A stretch of DNA of 64,000 nucleotides from assembly GCF_002797855.1 (NCBI RefSeq), contig NZ_PGFB01000001.1, forward strand, positions 62,001-126,000. The letters run 5' to 3'. Source of the stretch: Compostimonas suwonensis (GTDB lineage: Bacteria > Actinomycetota > Actinomycetes > Actinomycetales > Microbacteriaceae). A program made the position numbers and the translations under genes. The notes beneath the pieces are model-generated. The model made no database searches. It saw nothing but the letters and a program-made list of their open reading frames with translations, and was not told the DNA's origin. This document shows, one piece after another, positions 8,787-16,762 of the stretch (positions are counted from its first letter, which is position 1; each line of letters begins with the position of its first letter).

Positions 8787-8885
8787 CCCGCACGACGCAG
8801 CCGTCCCGCACGACGCAGCCGTCCCGCATAACGCAGGGCTCATCCCGCACACCCCAGGGCTCATACCGCACATCCCAGGGCACAT
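8787..8885. repeat. Tandem repeat array (two 18-bp, three 21-bp units)
   Basis: Two identical 18-bp units CCCGCACGACGCAGCCGT (8787-8804, 8805-8822) are followed by three related 21-bp units starting CCGCA and ending in CAGGG-CTCAT or a close variant (8823-8843, 8844-8864, 8865-8885). It is non-coding as far as can be seen, directly after upp. Confidence 0.8.
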
Positions 8886-8916
8886 CCCCGCCCAAGTGCA
8901 GGAGACCACACCCCAC

Positions 8917-8988
8917 ATGCAGGAGATCTGGGTCATTTCGGCGTGCTGACCCGCGCAGTGGCCGCCGTCTGCGACTGATCTCCTGCAT
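8917..8988. repeat. 72-bp interval bounded by 12-bp inverted repeats (nested palindromic element)
   Basis: ATGCAGGAGATC at 8917-8928 and its exact complement GATCTCCTGCAT at 8977-8988 flank a unique centre. An outer pair of the same core (TGCAGGAG near 8897; CTCCTGCA near 9001) encloses it. With the preceding tandem array it fills the gene-free interval 8770-9136. Confidence 0.75.
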
Positions 8989-9018
8989 CTGGTGAAGCCG
9001 CTCCTGCATTCCGGATCA

Positions 9019-9098
9019 TCATCCGGATGAGACACATTCACGAATAACGCGTTTGTGCCTCATGCATACTTGCTTAAAGCTTCCGCGCCGTTTAGTGT
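9019..9098 (+). promoter_or_regulatory. Putative promoter and operator of the maltodextrin operon
   Basis: A perfect 12-bp palindrome with central CG, TCATCCGGATGA (9019-9030), has the form of a LacI-family operator. Downstream, TTGCTT (9070-9075), 17 bp and TAGTGT (9093-9098) form a possible -35/-10 pair, placing a start near 9105. Assignment to the LacI protein at 15520 is an inference from position. Confidence 0.4.
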
Positions 9099-9136
9099 AT
9101 CGATTTAGTACTCGGCAACCGAAGGAGATCACAGCC

Positions 9137-10846
9137 GTGGAGTGGTGGAACGACGCCGTGGTGTACCAGGTGTATCTGAGGTCGTTCGCCGACTCGAACG
9201 GCGACGGGATCGGCGACCTGGCCGGCCTGCGCACGAGGCTCGGCGATCTCGCGGCGCTCGGCGTCGACGCCCTGTGGCTCAACCCCTGCTTCGCCTCCCC
9301 GCAGCGCGACCACGGCTACGACATCTCCGACTACTTCTCGATCGACCCCGACTACGGAACCGTCGACGAGCTCGAGACGCTCGTCGAGAGCGCCCACGAG
9401 CTGGGCCTGCGCGTGCTGCTCGACATGGTCGCCAATCACTGCTCCGACCAGCACGAGTGGTTCCGTGAGGCGATCACCGCCGGCGCGGGCAGCGCGGCGC
9501 GCGAGCGGTTCCTCTTCCGCGACGGGCGCGGCGCGCACGGCGAGCTGCCGCCCAACAACTGGCAGAGCGTCTTCGGCGGGCCGGCGTGGACACGTGTCGT
9601 CGAGCCCGACGGGCGGCTCGGGCAGTGGTACTTCCACGCCTTCGACGCGAGCCAGCCCGACTTCGACTGGCGGCATCCCGAAGTCGCCGACCACTTCGAC
9701 CGGGTGCTGCGGTTCTGGTTCGACAGGGGCGTCGACGGCTTCCGCATCGACGTCGCCCACGGGCTCGTCAAGTCGGCGGAGCTCGCCGACTGGCCCGGCG
9801 CCGACGACGGCACGGGCGGTCACAACTACGACATGTGGGATCAGCCCGAGGTGCACGAGGTCTATCGGCGCTGGCGCCGTATCGGCGACGGCTATGCACC
9901 CGATCCCAAGTACTTCGTCGGCGAGATCTGGGTGCCGAGCGTCGAGAGCCTCGCCGACTACCTGGGGCCCGAGCAGCTGCACCAGGCCTTCGGATTCGAC
10001 CTGCTCGTGCAGCCGTGGAACGCCGACCGCATGCGCGCCGCTGTCGATCGCGGCCTGGGCCAATCGGCCCGCACGGCGACACCGCCGGCCTGGACCCTCG
10101 CCAACCACGACGTGCACCGCACCGTCACCCGCTACGGGCAGGCGCAGGATCTGAGCGCTCCCGTTCCGAGCGACATGATCGCGGCAGCCAGACGGCACGG
10201 TCCCGCCGACCTCGAGCTGGGCGTGCGGCGGGCGCGCGCGGCCGCGATGCTGCTCCTCGCGCTTCCCGGCACGAGCTACCTGTACCAGGGCGAGGAGCTC
10301 GGCCTGCCCGAGGTCGTCGACCTTCCGCGCGACGCGCGCCAGGATCCGATCTGGGTGCGCTCCGGGGGCGCCGAGCTGGGCCGCGACGGCTGCCGGGTGC
10401 CGTTGCCCTGGTCGGCGGATGCCGCGAGCTTCGGTTTCTCCCCCGCCGGCGCCGCGCTCCCCTGGCTTCCCCAGCCCGCCTGGTTCGGCGACTTCGCCGC
10501 CGACACGCAGCAGCACGACCCCTCCTCCACACTCTCGCTCTATCGCGAACTCCTCCACAGCCGCCGCGCGCTCTTCGCGCCCTCCGAGCCGCTGCTCTGG
10601 CTCGCGTCGGATAACCCGGAGCTGCTCGTTTTCGCCCGTGGATCAGCCATTTGCGCGGTCAACTTCGGCGAGCGCGATGCCGCTCTGCCCCTCGCGGACG
10701 ACGCCCGGGTGCTTGTGAGGAGCACGAGCGGCCGCGACATCCCCGGCACTACTCTTCCGGCCAACAGCGCGGTCTGGCTCACGACCGCCACAGGGCCGGA
10801 ACACCACGGCCTCCGCCCCACCACGGAGGACGCCCTGGCCCGCTGA
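9137..10846 (+). CDS. GH13 alpha-glucosidase (oligo-1,6-/maltodextrin glucosidase type)
   Basis: 569-residue cytosolic enzyme without signal peptide that hydrolyses alpha-glucosidic bonds of imported malto-oligosaccharides. All GH13 conserved regions are present: DMVANH (I), GVDGFRIDVAHG with the nucleophile Asp (II), GEIW with the acid/base Glu (III) and ANHDVHR (IV). The N-terminus WWNDAVVYQVYLRSFADSNGDG is typical of the alpha-glucosidase subfamilies. The GTG start at 9137 is chosen because GAAGGAGA (9121-9128) sits 8 bases upstream; an open frame extends 28 codons further but lacks family similarity. First gene of the maltodextrin operon. Confidence 0.9.
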   Translation: MEWWNDAVVYQVYLRSFADSNGDGIGDLAGLRTRLGDLAALGVDALWLNPCFASPQRDHGYDISDYFSIDPDYGTVDELETLVESAHELGLRVLLDMVANHCSDQHEWFREAITAGAGSAARERFLFRDGRGAHGELPPNNWQSVFGGPAWTRVVEPDGRLGQWYFHAFDASQPDFDWRHPEVADHFDRVLRFWFDRGVDGFRIDVAHGLVKSAELADWPGADDGTGGHNYDMWDQPEVHEVYRRWRRIGDGYAPDPKYFVGEIWVPSVESLADYLGPEQLHQAFGFDLLVQPWNADRMRAAVDRGLGQSARTATPPAWTLANHDVHRTVTRYGQAQDLSAPVPSDMIAAARRHGPADLELGVRRARAAAMLLLALPGTSYLYQGEELGLPEVVDLPRDARQDPIWVRSGGAELGRDGCRVPLPWSADAASFGFSPAGAALPWLPQPAWFGDFAADTQQHDPSSTLSLYRELLHSRRALFAPSEPLLWLASDNPELLVFARGSAICAVNFGERDAALPLADDARVLVRSTSGRDIPGTTLPANSAVWLTTATGPEHHGLRPTTEDALAR

Positions 10847-10872
10847 GGGCCGCGATCACACAAGGAGCAACG

Positions 10873-12210
10873 ATGCACCGAACAGCACACGACACCACCA
10901 CGAACACCACGACCGGCACGGCGCGCGGCAGCACACGGCACGCGCACCGCCGCAGGCTTCTCGCCGCCGCAGCCGGTCTCGCCGCGGTCGCCCTGGGGCT
11001 CAGCGCCTGCAGCGCGGGCGGGCCGGCCGACGACGGAGACGTCGAGGTGACGATCTGGCACTACTGGGACGGCACCAACGCCGACGTCTTCGACCAGATG
11101 GTCGACGACTACAACGCGGAGAACGAGGGCGTCACGATCTCGACGGCCAACGTGCCGAACGCCGACTTCCTCACGAAGCTGCGCGCCTCCGCGACCTCCG
11201 ACACCCTTCCGACCGTCGCGATCGGCGACCTCGTCTGGGTACCGCAGATCAACGAGCTCGGCTCCCTCGCCGACCTCTCGACCCTGTTGCCCGACACCGT
11301 GCTGAACGACATCAACCCGGCGCTCACCTCCTTCGGCACGATCGACGGCGAGCAGGTGTCGGTTCCGGTCTCGGCGAACAACCTGGCCTACATGTACAAC
11401 ACCTCGCTCTTCGAGGAGGCCGGCCTCGACCCCGCGAGCCCGCCTGCCACCTGGGAGGAGGTGCTCTCGACGGGCAAGACCATCCTCGAGAAGACGGGCA
11501 AGCCCGCCTACGAGCTCAACGCGCAGGCCGGCGACAACGGCGAGGGCCTCACCTGGAACTTCCAGGTCAACCTCTGGCAGGCGGGCGGCGAGTTCCTGAC
11601 CGACGACAACTCGGCGGCGGCTTTCAACACGGATGCCGGCCGTGAGGCGCTCGGCTACTGGAAGGAGCTCGTCGCGACCGGGGTGAGCCCGTATGCCGCA
11701 TGGGGCGAGTTCGAGAAGGGACAGGCGGCCGCGGCATCCGAGGGCTCGTGGATGGTCGGCATCTGGGCGCCCGAGCCTCCCTTCGACTTCGACGTCGCGA
11801 TGGCGCCGTACCCGAGCGACGGCGAGCCCGCCACCAATCTGGGCGGCGAGCAGGCCATGGTCTTCGACGGCGACGCGGATGCCGCCGCTGCCGCGGCCGA
11901 CTTCCTCGCGTGGTTCCTCGAGCCCGCGCAGGTGACCTCGTGGAGCGAGGCCACGGGCATGCTGCCGGTCACCGACACGGTCGCCGCGAGCGGGGACTAC
12001 CTGGGCTGGGTCGACGAGAACCAGCCGCGCCTGCGCCCCTACATCGAGCAGATGCCGTACGCGCGCGCCCGGCCCAACACACCGCTCTACCCGGCGATCT
12101 CCCTCGCCTTCGCCCAGCAGATCGAGGGCGCGCTGAGCGGCGAGGTGTCGGTCGACGACGCGCTCGCGAACGCCGAGAAGGCCGTCAACGACATCATCGC
12201 CGAGGGCTGA
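10873..12210 (+). CDS. Maltodextrin-type ABC transporter substrate-binding lipoprotein (CUT1)
   Basis: 445 residues. An unusually long Thr/His/Arg-rich N-terminus precedes a lipoprotein signal ending in the lipobox LSAC (about residues 38-41), so it is anchored outside the membrane. The mature part is an SBP_bac_1 fold: 'VEVTIWHYWDGTNADVFDQMVDDYNAEN', 'VWVPQINELGSLADLS' and 'YMYNTSLFEEAGLDPASPPATWEEV'. The ATG at 10873 has AAGGAGCAA seven bases before it; a longer open frame upstream overlaps the glucosidase and is rejected. It probably delivers malto-oligosaccharides to the two permeases that follow. Confidence 0.88.
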   Translation: MHRTAHDTTTNTTTGTARGSTRHAHRRRLLAAAAGLAAVALGLSACSAGGPADDGDVEVTIWHYWDGTNADVFDQMVDDYNAENEGVTISTANVPNADFLTKLRASATSDTLPTVAIGDLVWVPQINELGSLADLSTLLPDTVLNDINPALTSFGTIDGEQVSVPVSANNLAYMYNTSLFEEAGLDPASPPATWEEVLSTGKTILEKTGKPAYELNAQAGDNGEGLTWNFQVNLWQAGGEFLTDDNSAAAFNTDAGREALGYWKELVATGVSPYAAWGEFEKGQAAAASEGSWMVGIWAPEPPFDFDVAMAPYPSDGEPATNLGGEQAMVFDGDADAAAAAADFLAWFLEPAQVTSWSEATGMLPVTDTVAASGDYLGWVDENQPRLRPYIEQMPYARARPNTPLYPAISLAFAQQIEGALSGEVSVDDALANAEKAVNDIIAEG

Positions 12211-12217
12211 CCCACCT

Positions 12218-13186
12218 GTGACCCGACTCACCACAGACGCCCGCTCCGGTCGCTTCGGCGGCCGGGGCGGCGCGTCCCCCACCCGCCGCCGCACGCGGTT
12301 CGGCCGCGCCGGCTATCGGCGCGAGGATGTCGCCACCGCGGCCCTCTTCCTCTTCCCAGCGCTCGCGACGATCGGCCTGTTCGTCGTGTACCCGATCGTC
12401 GCCGCCGGCTACATCAGTCTGACCTCGTGGAACGGCTTCGACCCCGTCCTCGAGTTCGTGGGGCTCGACAACTACGTCTCCCTCGCCCAGGATCCGGCCT
12501 TCTGGAACTCGCTCCTCGTCACGTGCCTGTACGCGCTCGGCGTCTGCCTGCTGAGCGTCGTCTCGGGGCTCGCCATCGCCCTGCTGCTCGACGCGCCCCT
12601 CCGCGGCCGCAGCGTCTACCGCGGCATCTACTTCCTGCCCGCCGTCACCTCCTCCGTCGCGGCGGCGATCGTCTGGCGCTACATGCTCGACCCGGCCGGC
12701 CTCGTCAACACCGTGCTCGCCCAGCTGGGCATCGACGGGCCCGACTGGCTCGGCGACCGCTGGCTCGCACTCGGCGCCCTCACGCTGCTCACCGTCTGGA
12801 AGAACATCGGCTTCAACGCCGTGCTCTACCTGACCGCGCTCCAGGCCCTGCCGAGCGGGGTGTTCGAAGCGGCCCAAGTCGACGGCGCGAGCCTGTGGCA
12901 GCGCATCCGCCATCTCACGATCCCGCTCCTGAAGCCGATGACCTTCTTCGTGGTCGTGCAGGCGCTCATCACGAGCTTCCAGGCGTTCGACCTCGTCTAC
13001 GTGCTCACGGGCGGCGGCCCGCGCGGCGGCACCGAGGTGCTCGGCATGCTCATGTATCGCGACGCCTTCCGGCTCGGCGAGTTCGGTTACGGAACCGCAG
13101 TCGCCTTCGTCACGCTCTTCCTCGTGCTCGGCGTGACCCTCGTGCAGTGGCGCGCCTCCGGTTCGGGACGGTCGTCGCTGCGATGA
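12218..13186 (+). CDS. ABC sugar transporter permease, MalF-type
   Basis: 322 residues with six membrane helices after a basic cytosolic N-terminus of about 40 residues (many Arg/Gly). The cytosolic EAA loop that contacts the ATPase is visible as EAAQVDGASLWQRIRHLTIPLL. GTG start at 12218, seven bases past the binding-protein stop. It overlaps the next permease by 4 nt (ATGA). The operon has no ATPase gene, so the complex presumably uses a shared ATPase of the MsiK/MalK kind encoded elsewhere. Confidence 0.9.
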   Translation: MTRLTTDARSGRFGGRGGASPTRRRTRFGRAGYRREDVATAALFLFPALATIGLFVVYPIVAAGYISLTSWNGFDPVLEFVGLDNYVSLAQDPAFWNSLLVTCLYALGVCLLSVVSGLAIALLLDAPLRGRSVYRGIYFLPAVTSSVAAAIVWRYMLDPAGLVNTVLAQLGIDGPDWLGDRWLALGALTLLTVWKNIGFNAVLYLTALQALPSGVFEAAQVDGASLWQRIRHLTIPLLKPMTFFVVVQALITSFQAFDLVYVLTGGGPRGGTEVLGMLMYRDAFRLGEFGYGTAVAFVTLFLVLGVTLVQWRASGSGRSSLR

Positions 13187-14031
13187 GCGCCGCCACGAGA
13201 GACCGCGCCATGCGGATGACCCGCACCTCGAACCTCTGGCGCCATGTCGCCCTGATCCTCGGCGCGACGACGGTTGTCGTGCCCTTCCTCTGGATGTTCA
13301 CGACCTCGCTGCAGACCCGCGCCGAGACCTATACGAACACCTCGGTACTCCCGACCTCCTGGCACTGGGAGAACTACGTGACCGCGTGGCAGGCCGCCCC
13401 GTTCGGCCAGTACTACCTGAACAGCGCGATCATGGCCGCGGGCATCGTGGCCGGGCACCTGGTTCTCGACGCCCTCGCCGCCTACGCCTTCGCCCGACTG
13501 CACTTCCCGTTCCGCAACGCGATCTTCGTCGTGCTGCTCGCGGCCCTGCTCATCCCGACCTTCGTGACCGTCATCCCCGCCTACGCCCTCGTGGCCGACT
13601 TCGGCTGGATCGACTCCTACGCAGGTCTCATCGTGCCGCGCCTGGCCGACGTCTTCGGGATCGTGCTGCTGCGCCAGTACTTCTCGTCGATCCCGCTCGA
13701 GCTCGAGGAGGCCGCGCGCATCGACGGCTGCAGCCGCATCGGGATCTTCGTGCGCATCGTCGTGCCGCTGGCCCGCCCGGCGTTCGCGACGCTCGCGATC
13801 TTCAGCTTCCTGTTCGCCTGGAACGACTTCCTGTGGCCTCTGCTGGTCACCAACAGCGACGAGATGCGCACGATCCAGATCGGCCTGACCGCCTTCCAGG
13901 GCCGCTACAACACCTCGTGGAACTACCTCATGGCCGGCACGCTCATGGCGACCATCCCGAGCCTCGTGGTGTTCCTCGTCTTCCAACGCGCCCTCATCCG
14001 AGGAATCGCCACCTCCGGACTCAAGGATTGA
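13183..14031 (+). CDS. ABC sugar transporter permease, MalG-type
   Basis: 282 residues, six membrane helices, with the EAA loop EEAARIDGCSRIGIFVRIVVPL and the MalG-like C-terminus QRALIRGIATSGLKD. The ATG (13183) lies within the ATGA overlap with the MalF-type gene, so the two half-channels are translationally coupled. Partners are the lipoprotein at 10873 and the upstream permease. The glycosidase that follows starts one base after this stop codon. Confidence 0.9.
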   Translation: MSAATRDRAMRMTRTSNLWRHVALILGATTVVVPFLWMFTTSLQTRAETYTNTSVLPTSWHWENYVTAWQAAPFGQYYLNSAIMAAGIVAGHLVLDALAAYAFARLHFPFRNAIFVVLLAALLIPTFVTVIPAYALVADFGWIDSYAGLIVPRLADVFGIVLLRQYFSSIPLELEEAARIDGCSRIGIFVRIVVPLARPAFATLAIFSFLFAWNDFLWPLLVTNSDEMRTIQIGLTAFQGRYNTSWNYLMAGTLMATIPSLVVFLVFQRALIRGIATSGLKD

Positions 14032-14032
14032 G

Positions 14033-15523
14033 ATGACCCACACGACCAGCCCCGAACCGACAGCCACGGAGCGGCCACACGCGGGGCGCGAAACCCCCGA
14101 CTGGCTCGCCGACGCCGTCTTCTACCAGATCTTCCCCGAGCGCTTCGCGAACGGCGACCACAGCATCGACCCCGAGGGCGTCGAGCCGTGGGGCGGCACG
14201 CCCACACCGCACAACTTCTTCGGCGGCGACCTCGAGGGCATCGTGCAGCATCTCGACCACGTCGTCGCGGTGGGCGCCAACGCGATCTACCTGACCCCGA
14301 TCTTCGCGGCCGACACCAACCACCGCTACGACGCGAAGGACTACTTCACGATCGACCCGGCGCTCGGCGACCTGGCGGCCTTCCGTCGGCTCGTCGACGA
14401 GGCCCACGACCGCGGCATCCGCATCGTGCTCGACGCCGTGCTCAACCACGCCGGCGACGGCCACTGGGCGTTCCGCGACATCGTCGAGAACGAGGAGCGG
14501 TCGCCCTATGTGAACTGGTTCTCGGTCGAGAGCTTCCCGGTGCGCCCGCATCCGGTGCCCAACTACCGCACCTGCTCGGGCTGCTACTACCTGCCCAAGT
14601 GGAACGCGTACAACCCGGAGGTGCGCGAGCACCACTACCGGGTGGCCCGCCACTGGATCGAGGAGGGCATCGACGGCTGGCGGCTCGACGTGCCGTACTT
14701 CATCAACCACAACTTCTGGCGGGGCTTCCGCGACCAGGTCAAGGGCATCGACGAGGATCTCTACATCGTCGCCGAGGAGTGGCGCGACCCCGAGCAGTGG
14801 CTGCAGGGCGACCTCGCCGACGGCACCACAAACTACACCCTGCGCGACCTCGTGCTCGGCTTCACGGCCGACCGCTCTCAGACGGCGATCGACTTCGCGC
14901 ACGGCATGACGCGGCTGACCGCACGCATCCCCGCCGCCGCGCGACCGGCGATGCTCAACCTGCTCGGAAGCCACGACACCGAGCGCGTGCTCACCCGGCA
15001 CGGCGGCGACGTGCGGGCGAGCCTGCTCGCGCAGACCCTGCTGTTCAGCGCGGAGGGCGCGCCGATGGTCTACTACGGCGACGAGGTCGGGCTGCTCGGC
15101 GACAACGATCCCGGATGCCGCGGCTGCATGCCGTGGCAGAGCGACGAGTGGTCGCACGAGATCCTCGACGGGGTGCGCGCCCTCGCGCAGCTGCGCCACG
15201 AGACCCCCGCCCTGCGCCGGGGCACGCAGCGTGTGACGGCCCTGAGCGAGGACTGCGTGGCCGTGCTCCGCGACGCGGGCGAGCTCGGCACGGCGCTCGC
15301 GATCGTGAACCGCGGCGAGAGCTCCGTCGTCGTGCCGGCCGAGCTGCTCGACGGCCGGGCGTTCGGGCAGCGGTGGAGCGCGGCATCCTGGCGCATCGGC
15401 GCACGCCTCACAGATGATTCAATGGGGTCGGCGCCGAACACGACGCCGGGTGCCGCCATCGAGCAGACCGTCGGGCCGCGGAACGCCGTTGTGCTCGTGC
15501 GGGGAGGGGAGCAATCGCAGTGA
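14033..15523 (+). CDS. GH13 neopullulanase/cyclomaltodextrinase-like amylase
   Basis: 496-residue cytosolic GH13 enzyme. Conserved regions: DAVLNH (I), GIDGWRLDVPY with nucleophile Asp (II), AEEW (III, acid/base Glu) and LLGSHDTER (IV). 'DWLADAVFYQIFPERFANGD' at the N-terminus and 'AYNPEVREHHYRVARHWIEEGIDGWRLDVP' are characteristic of the neopullulanase/cyclomaltodextrinase group, but the usual N-terminal CBM34 domain is missing. It probably linearises or debranches imported dextrins for the glucosidase at 9137. The start is one base past the permease stop and the end overlaps the lacI start (GTGA). Confidence 0.88.
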   Translation: MTHTTSPEPTATERPHAGRETPDWLADAVFYQIFPERFANGDHSIDPEGVEPWGGTPTPHNFFGGDLEGIVQHLDHVVAVGANAIYLTPIFAADTNHRYDAKDYFTIDPALGDLAAFRRLVDEAHDRGIRIVLDAVLNHAGDGHWAFRDIVENEERSPYVNWFSVESFPVRPHPVPNYRTCSGCYYLPKWNAYNPEVREHHYRVARHWIEEGIDGWRLDVPYFINHNFWRGFRDQVKGIDEDLYIVAEEWRDPEQWLQGDLADGTTNYTLRDLVLGFTADRSQTAIDFAHGMTRLTARIPAAARPAMLNLLGSHDTERVLTRHGGDVRASLLAQTLLFSAEGAPMVYYGDEVGLLGDNDPGCRGCMPWQSDEWSHEILDGVRALAQLRHETPALRRGTQRVTALSEDCVAVLRDAGELGTALAIVNRGESSVVVPAELLDGRAFGQRWSAASWRIGARLTDDSMGSAPNTTPGAAIEQTVGPRNAVVLVRGGEQSQ

Positions 15524-16572
15524 AGTCGCATCGGGTGACGATGCAGGATGTCGCGAACCGCGCGAACGTCTCGAAGACCGCCGTCTCGCTCGCCTTCAAC
15601 GACACCTCCCGTCTCTCGGAGAACACGCTGCGCCACATCCTCGACGTCGCGGCGGAGCTCGGCTATTCGCAAGACCCGGCGGCGCGGATGCTGCGCACCC
15701 GCCGCACCAACAGCCTCGGCCTGCTGCTGCCTCAGCGGCTCGACGTCGTGCTCGAGAACCCGTACTACACGCAGTTCCTGCAGGGCATCGGCCAGACCTG
15801 CCACCGTGAGGGCTACACCCTGCTGCTCGCCCCGCCGCTACGCGGGTCGATGCTCAAGTCGATCCCCTACGCGGCGGTCGACGGCTTCATCGTGAGCGGA
15901 CTCGAGTACGACCGCGGCGAGGTGAGCGCGCTGCGGCAGCGCGGCATCCCCTTCGTGCTCGTCGACAGCGAGGAGCACGACGACGTGCCCTCCGTGGAGA
16001 TCGAGGACGACGACGGCATGCGCTCGCTCGTCGAGCACCTGCTCGCCCTCGGGCATCGCCGCATCACCTTCCTGGCGTTCGAAACCGGGGTCGAGGGCGG
16101 CCCCGAGCACTGGCGCGGGCCCGTCTTCCGGCGGATGCGGGGAGCGATGGCCGCCCTCGAGCAGCGCGGTCTGTCGCTCGAGAGCCCCGGGATGCGGGTC
16201 GTCGAGGTCGAGTGCACCCGGCCGGCCGGGGAGGCGGCGTTCACGGAGCTCTGGCGGTCGAACGAGCGGCCGACGGCGGTGGTGTGCTTCAGCGACATCC
16301 TCGCCCTGGGTGTTCTGGATGCCGCGCGGGAGTTACTCGTCTCGGTGCCGGGCGACGTCTCGGTGACCGGCTTCGACGACCTCGCCGAGGCGAGGAACGC
16401 GACCCCGAGTCTGACGACCGTGCACCAGCCGATCGAGACGAAGGGGCGCCTCGCCGCCGAGTACCTCGTGGAGGCGATCTCGGCGGGATCGAGCGACCGC
16501 CCGCACCGCCAGCGGCTCCACACCGCCCTGCTGCTGCGCGACTCAACCGGCCCCCTTCCGGTTGCGCCTTAG
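15520..16572 (+). CDS. LacI-family transcriptional repressor (maltodextrin operon)
   Basis: 350 residues: N-terminal HTH 'VTMQDVANRANVSKTAVSLAFNDTSRLSENTLRHILDVAAELGYSQDPAARML' and a periplasmic-binding-protein-like ligand domain ending VTGFDDLAEARNATPSLTTVHQP. The GTG start lies in a GTGA overlap with the upstream amylase, so it is the last gene of the operon. The expected role is repression of the operon and perhaps of the amylase at 16763, released by a malto-oligosaccharide. Its last codons and stop lie inside the left arm of a 34-bp perfect inverted repeat, so the C-terminus (PLPVAP) may have been altered by that element. Confidence 0.9.
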   Translation: MKSHRVTMQDVANRANVSKTAVSLAFNDTSRLSENTLRHILDVAAELGYSQDPAARMLRTRRTNSLGLLLPQRLDVVLENPYYTQFLQGIGQTCHREGYTLLLAPPLRGSMLKSIPYAAVDGFIVSGLEYDRGEVSALRQRGIPFVLVDSEEHDDVPSVEIEDDDGMRSLVEHLLALGHRRITFLAFETGVEGGPEHWRGPVFRRMRGAMAALEQRGLSLESPGMRVVEVECTRPAGEAAFTELWRSNERPTAVVCFSDILALGVLDAARELLVSVPGDVSVTGFDDLAEARNATPSLTTVHQPIETKGRLAAEYLVEAISAGSSDRPHRQRLHTALLLRDSTGPLPVAP

Positions 16573-16637
16573 TTTCCGGACACCCGCCCTACTGTGCGAA
16601 GTGGGGCGGGTGTCCGGAAACTAAGGCGCAACCGGAA
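16556..16637. repeat. Perfect 34-bp inverted repeat overlapping the lacI stop codon
   Basis: Arms 16556-16589 and 16604-16637 are exact reverse complements around a 14-nt loop (TACTGTGCGAAGTG). The left arm supplies the last codons and the TAG stop of the LacI gene. There is no T-tract. It could serve as a bidirectional terminator, but its length and exactness resemble the palindromic elements elsewhere in the window. Confidence 0.88.
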
Positions 16638-16762
16638 AGAAGGGGATAAGCCATAACCGCTCTGGTGAACAAACAACCGTGCTGCAATCTTAATCGTGCA
16701 CAGAGCGACGCCGCGATCGGGGACGGCACCGCCTTTTCTCAACATGGAAAGTCAGGTGACCC

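Noticed and set aside
8787-8885. Possible CRISPR array
   Set aside because: Units are tandem without spacers, and no cas gene is nearby.
10651-10872. Upstream extension of the maltodextrin-binding protein frame
   Set aside because: It overlaps the GH13 glucosidase, lacks a ribosome site, and the ATG at 10873 gives a proper lipoprotein signal after AAGGAGCAA.
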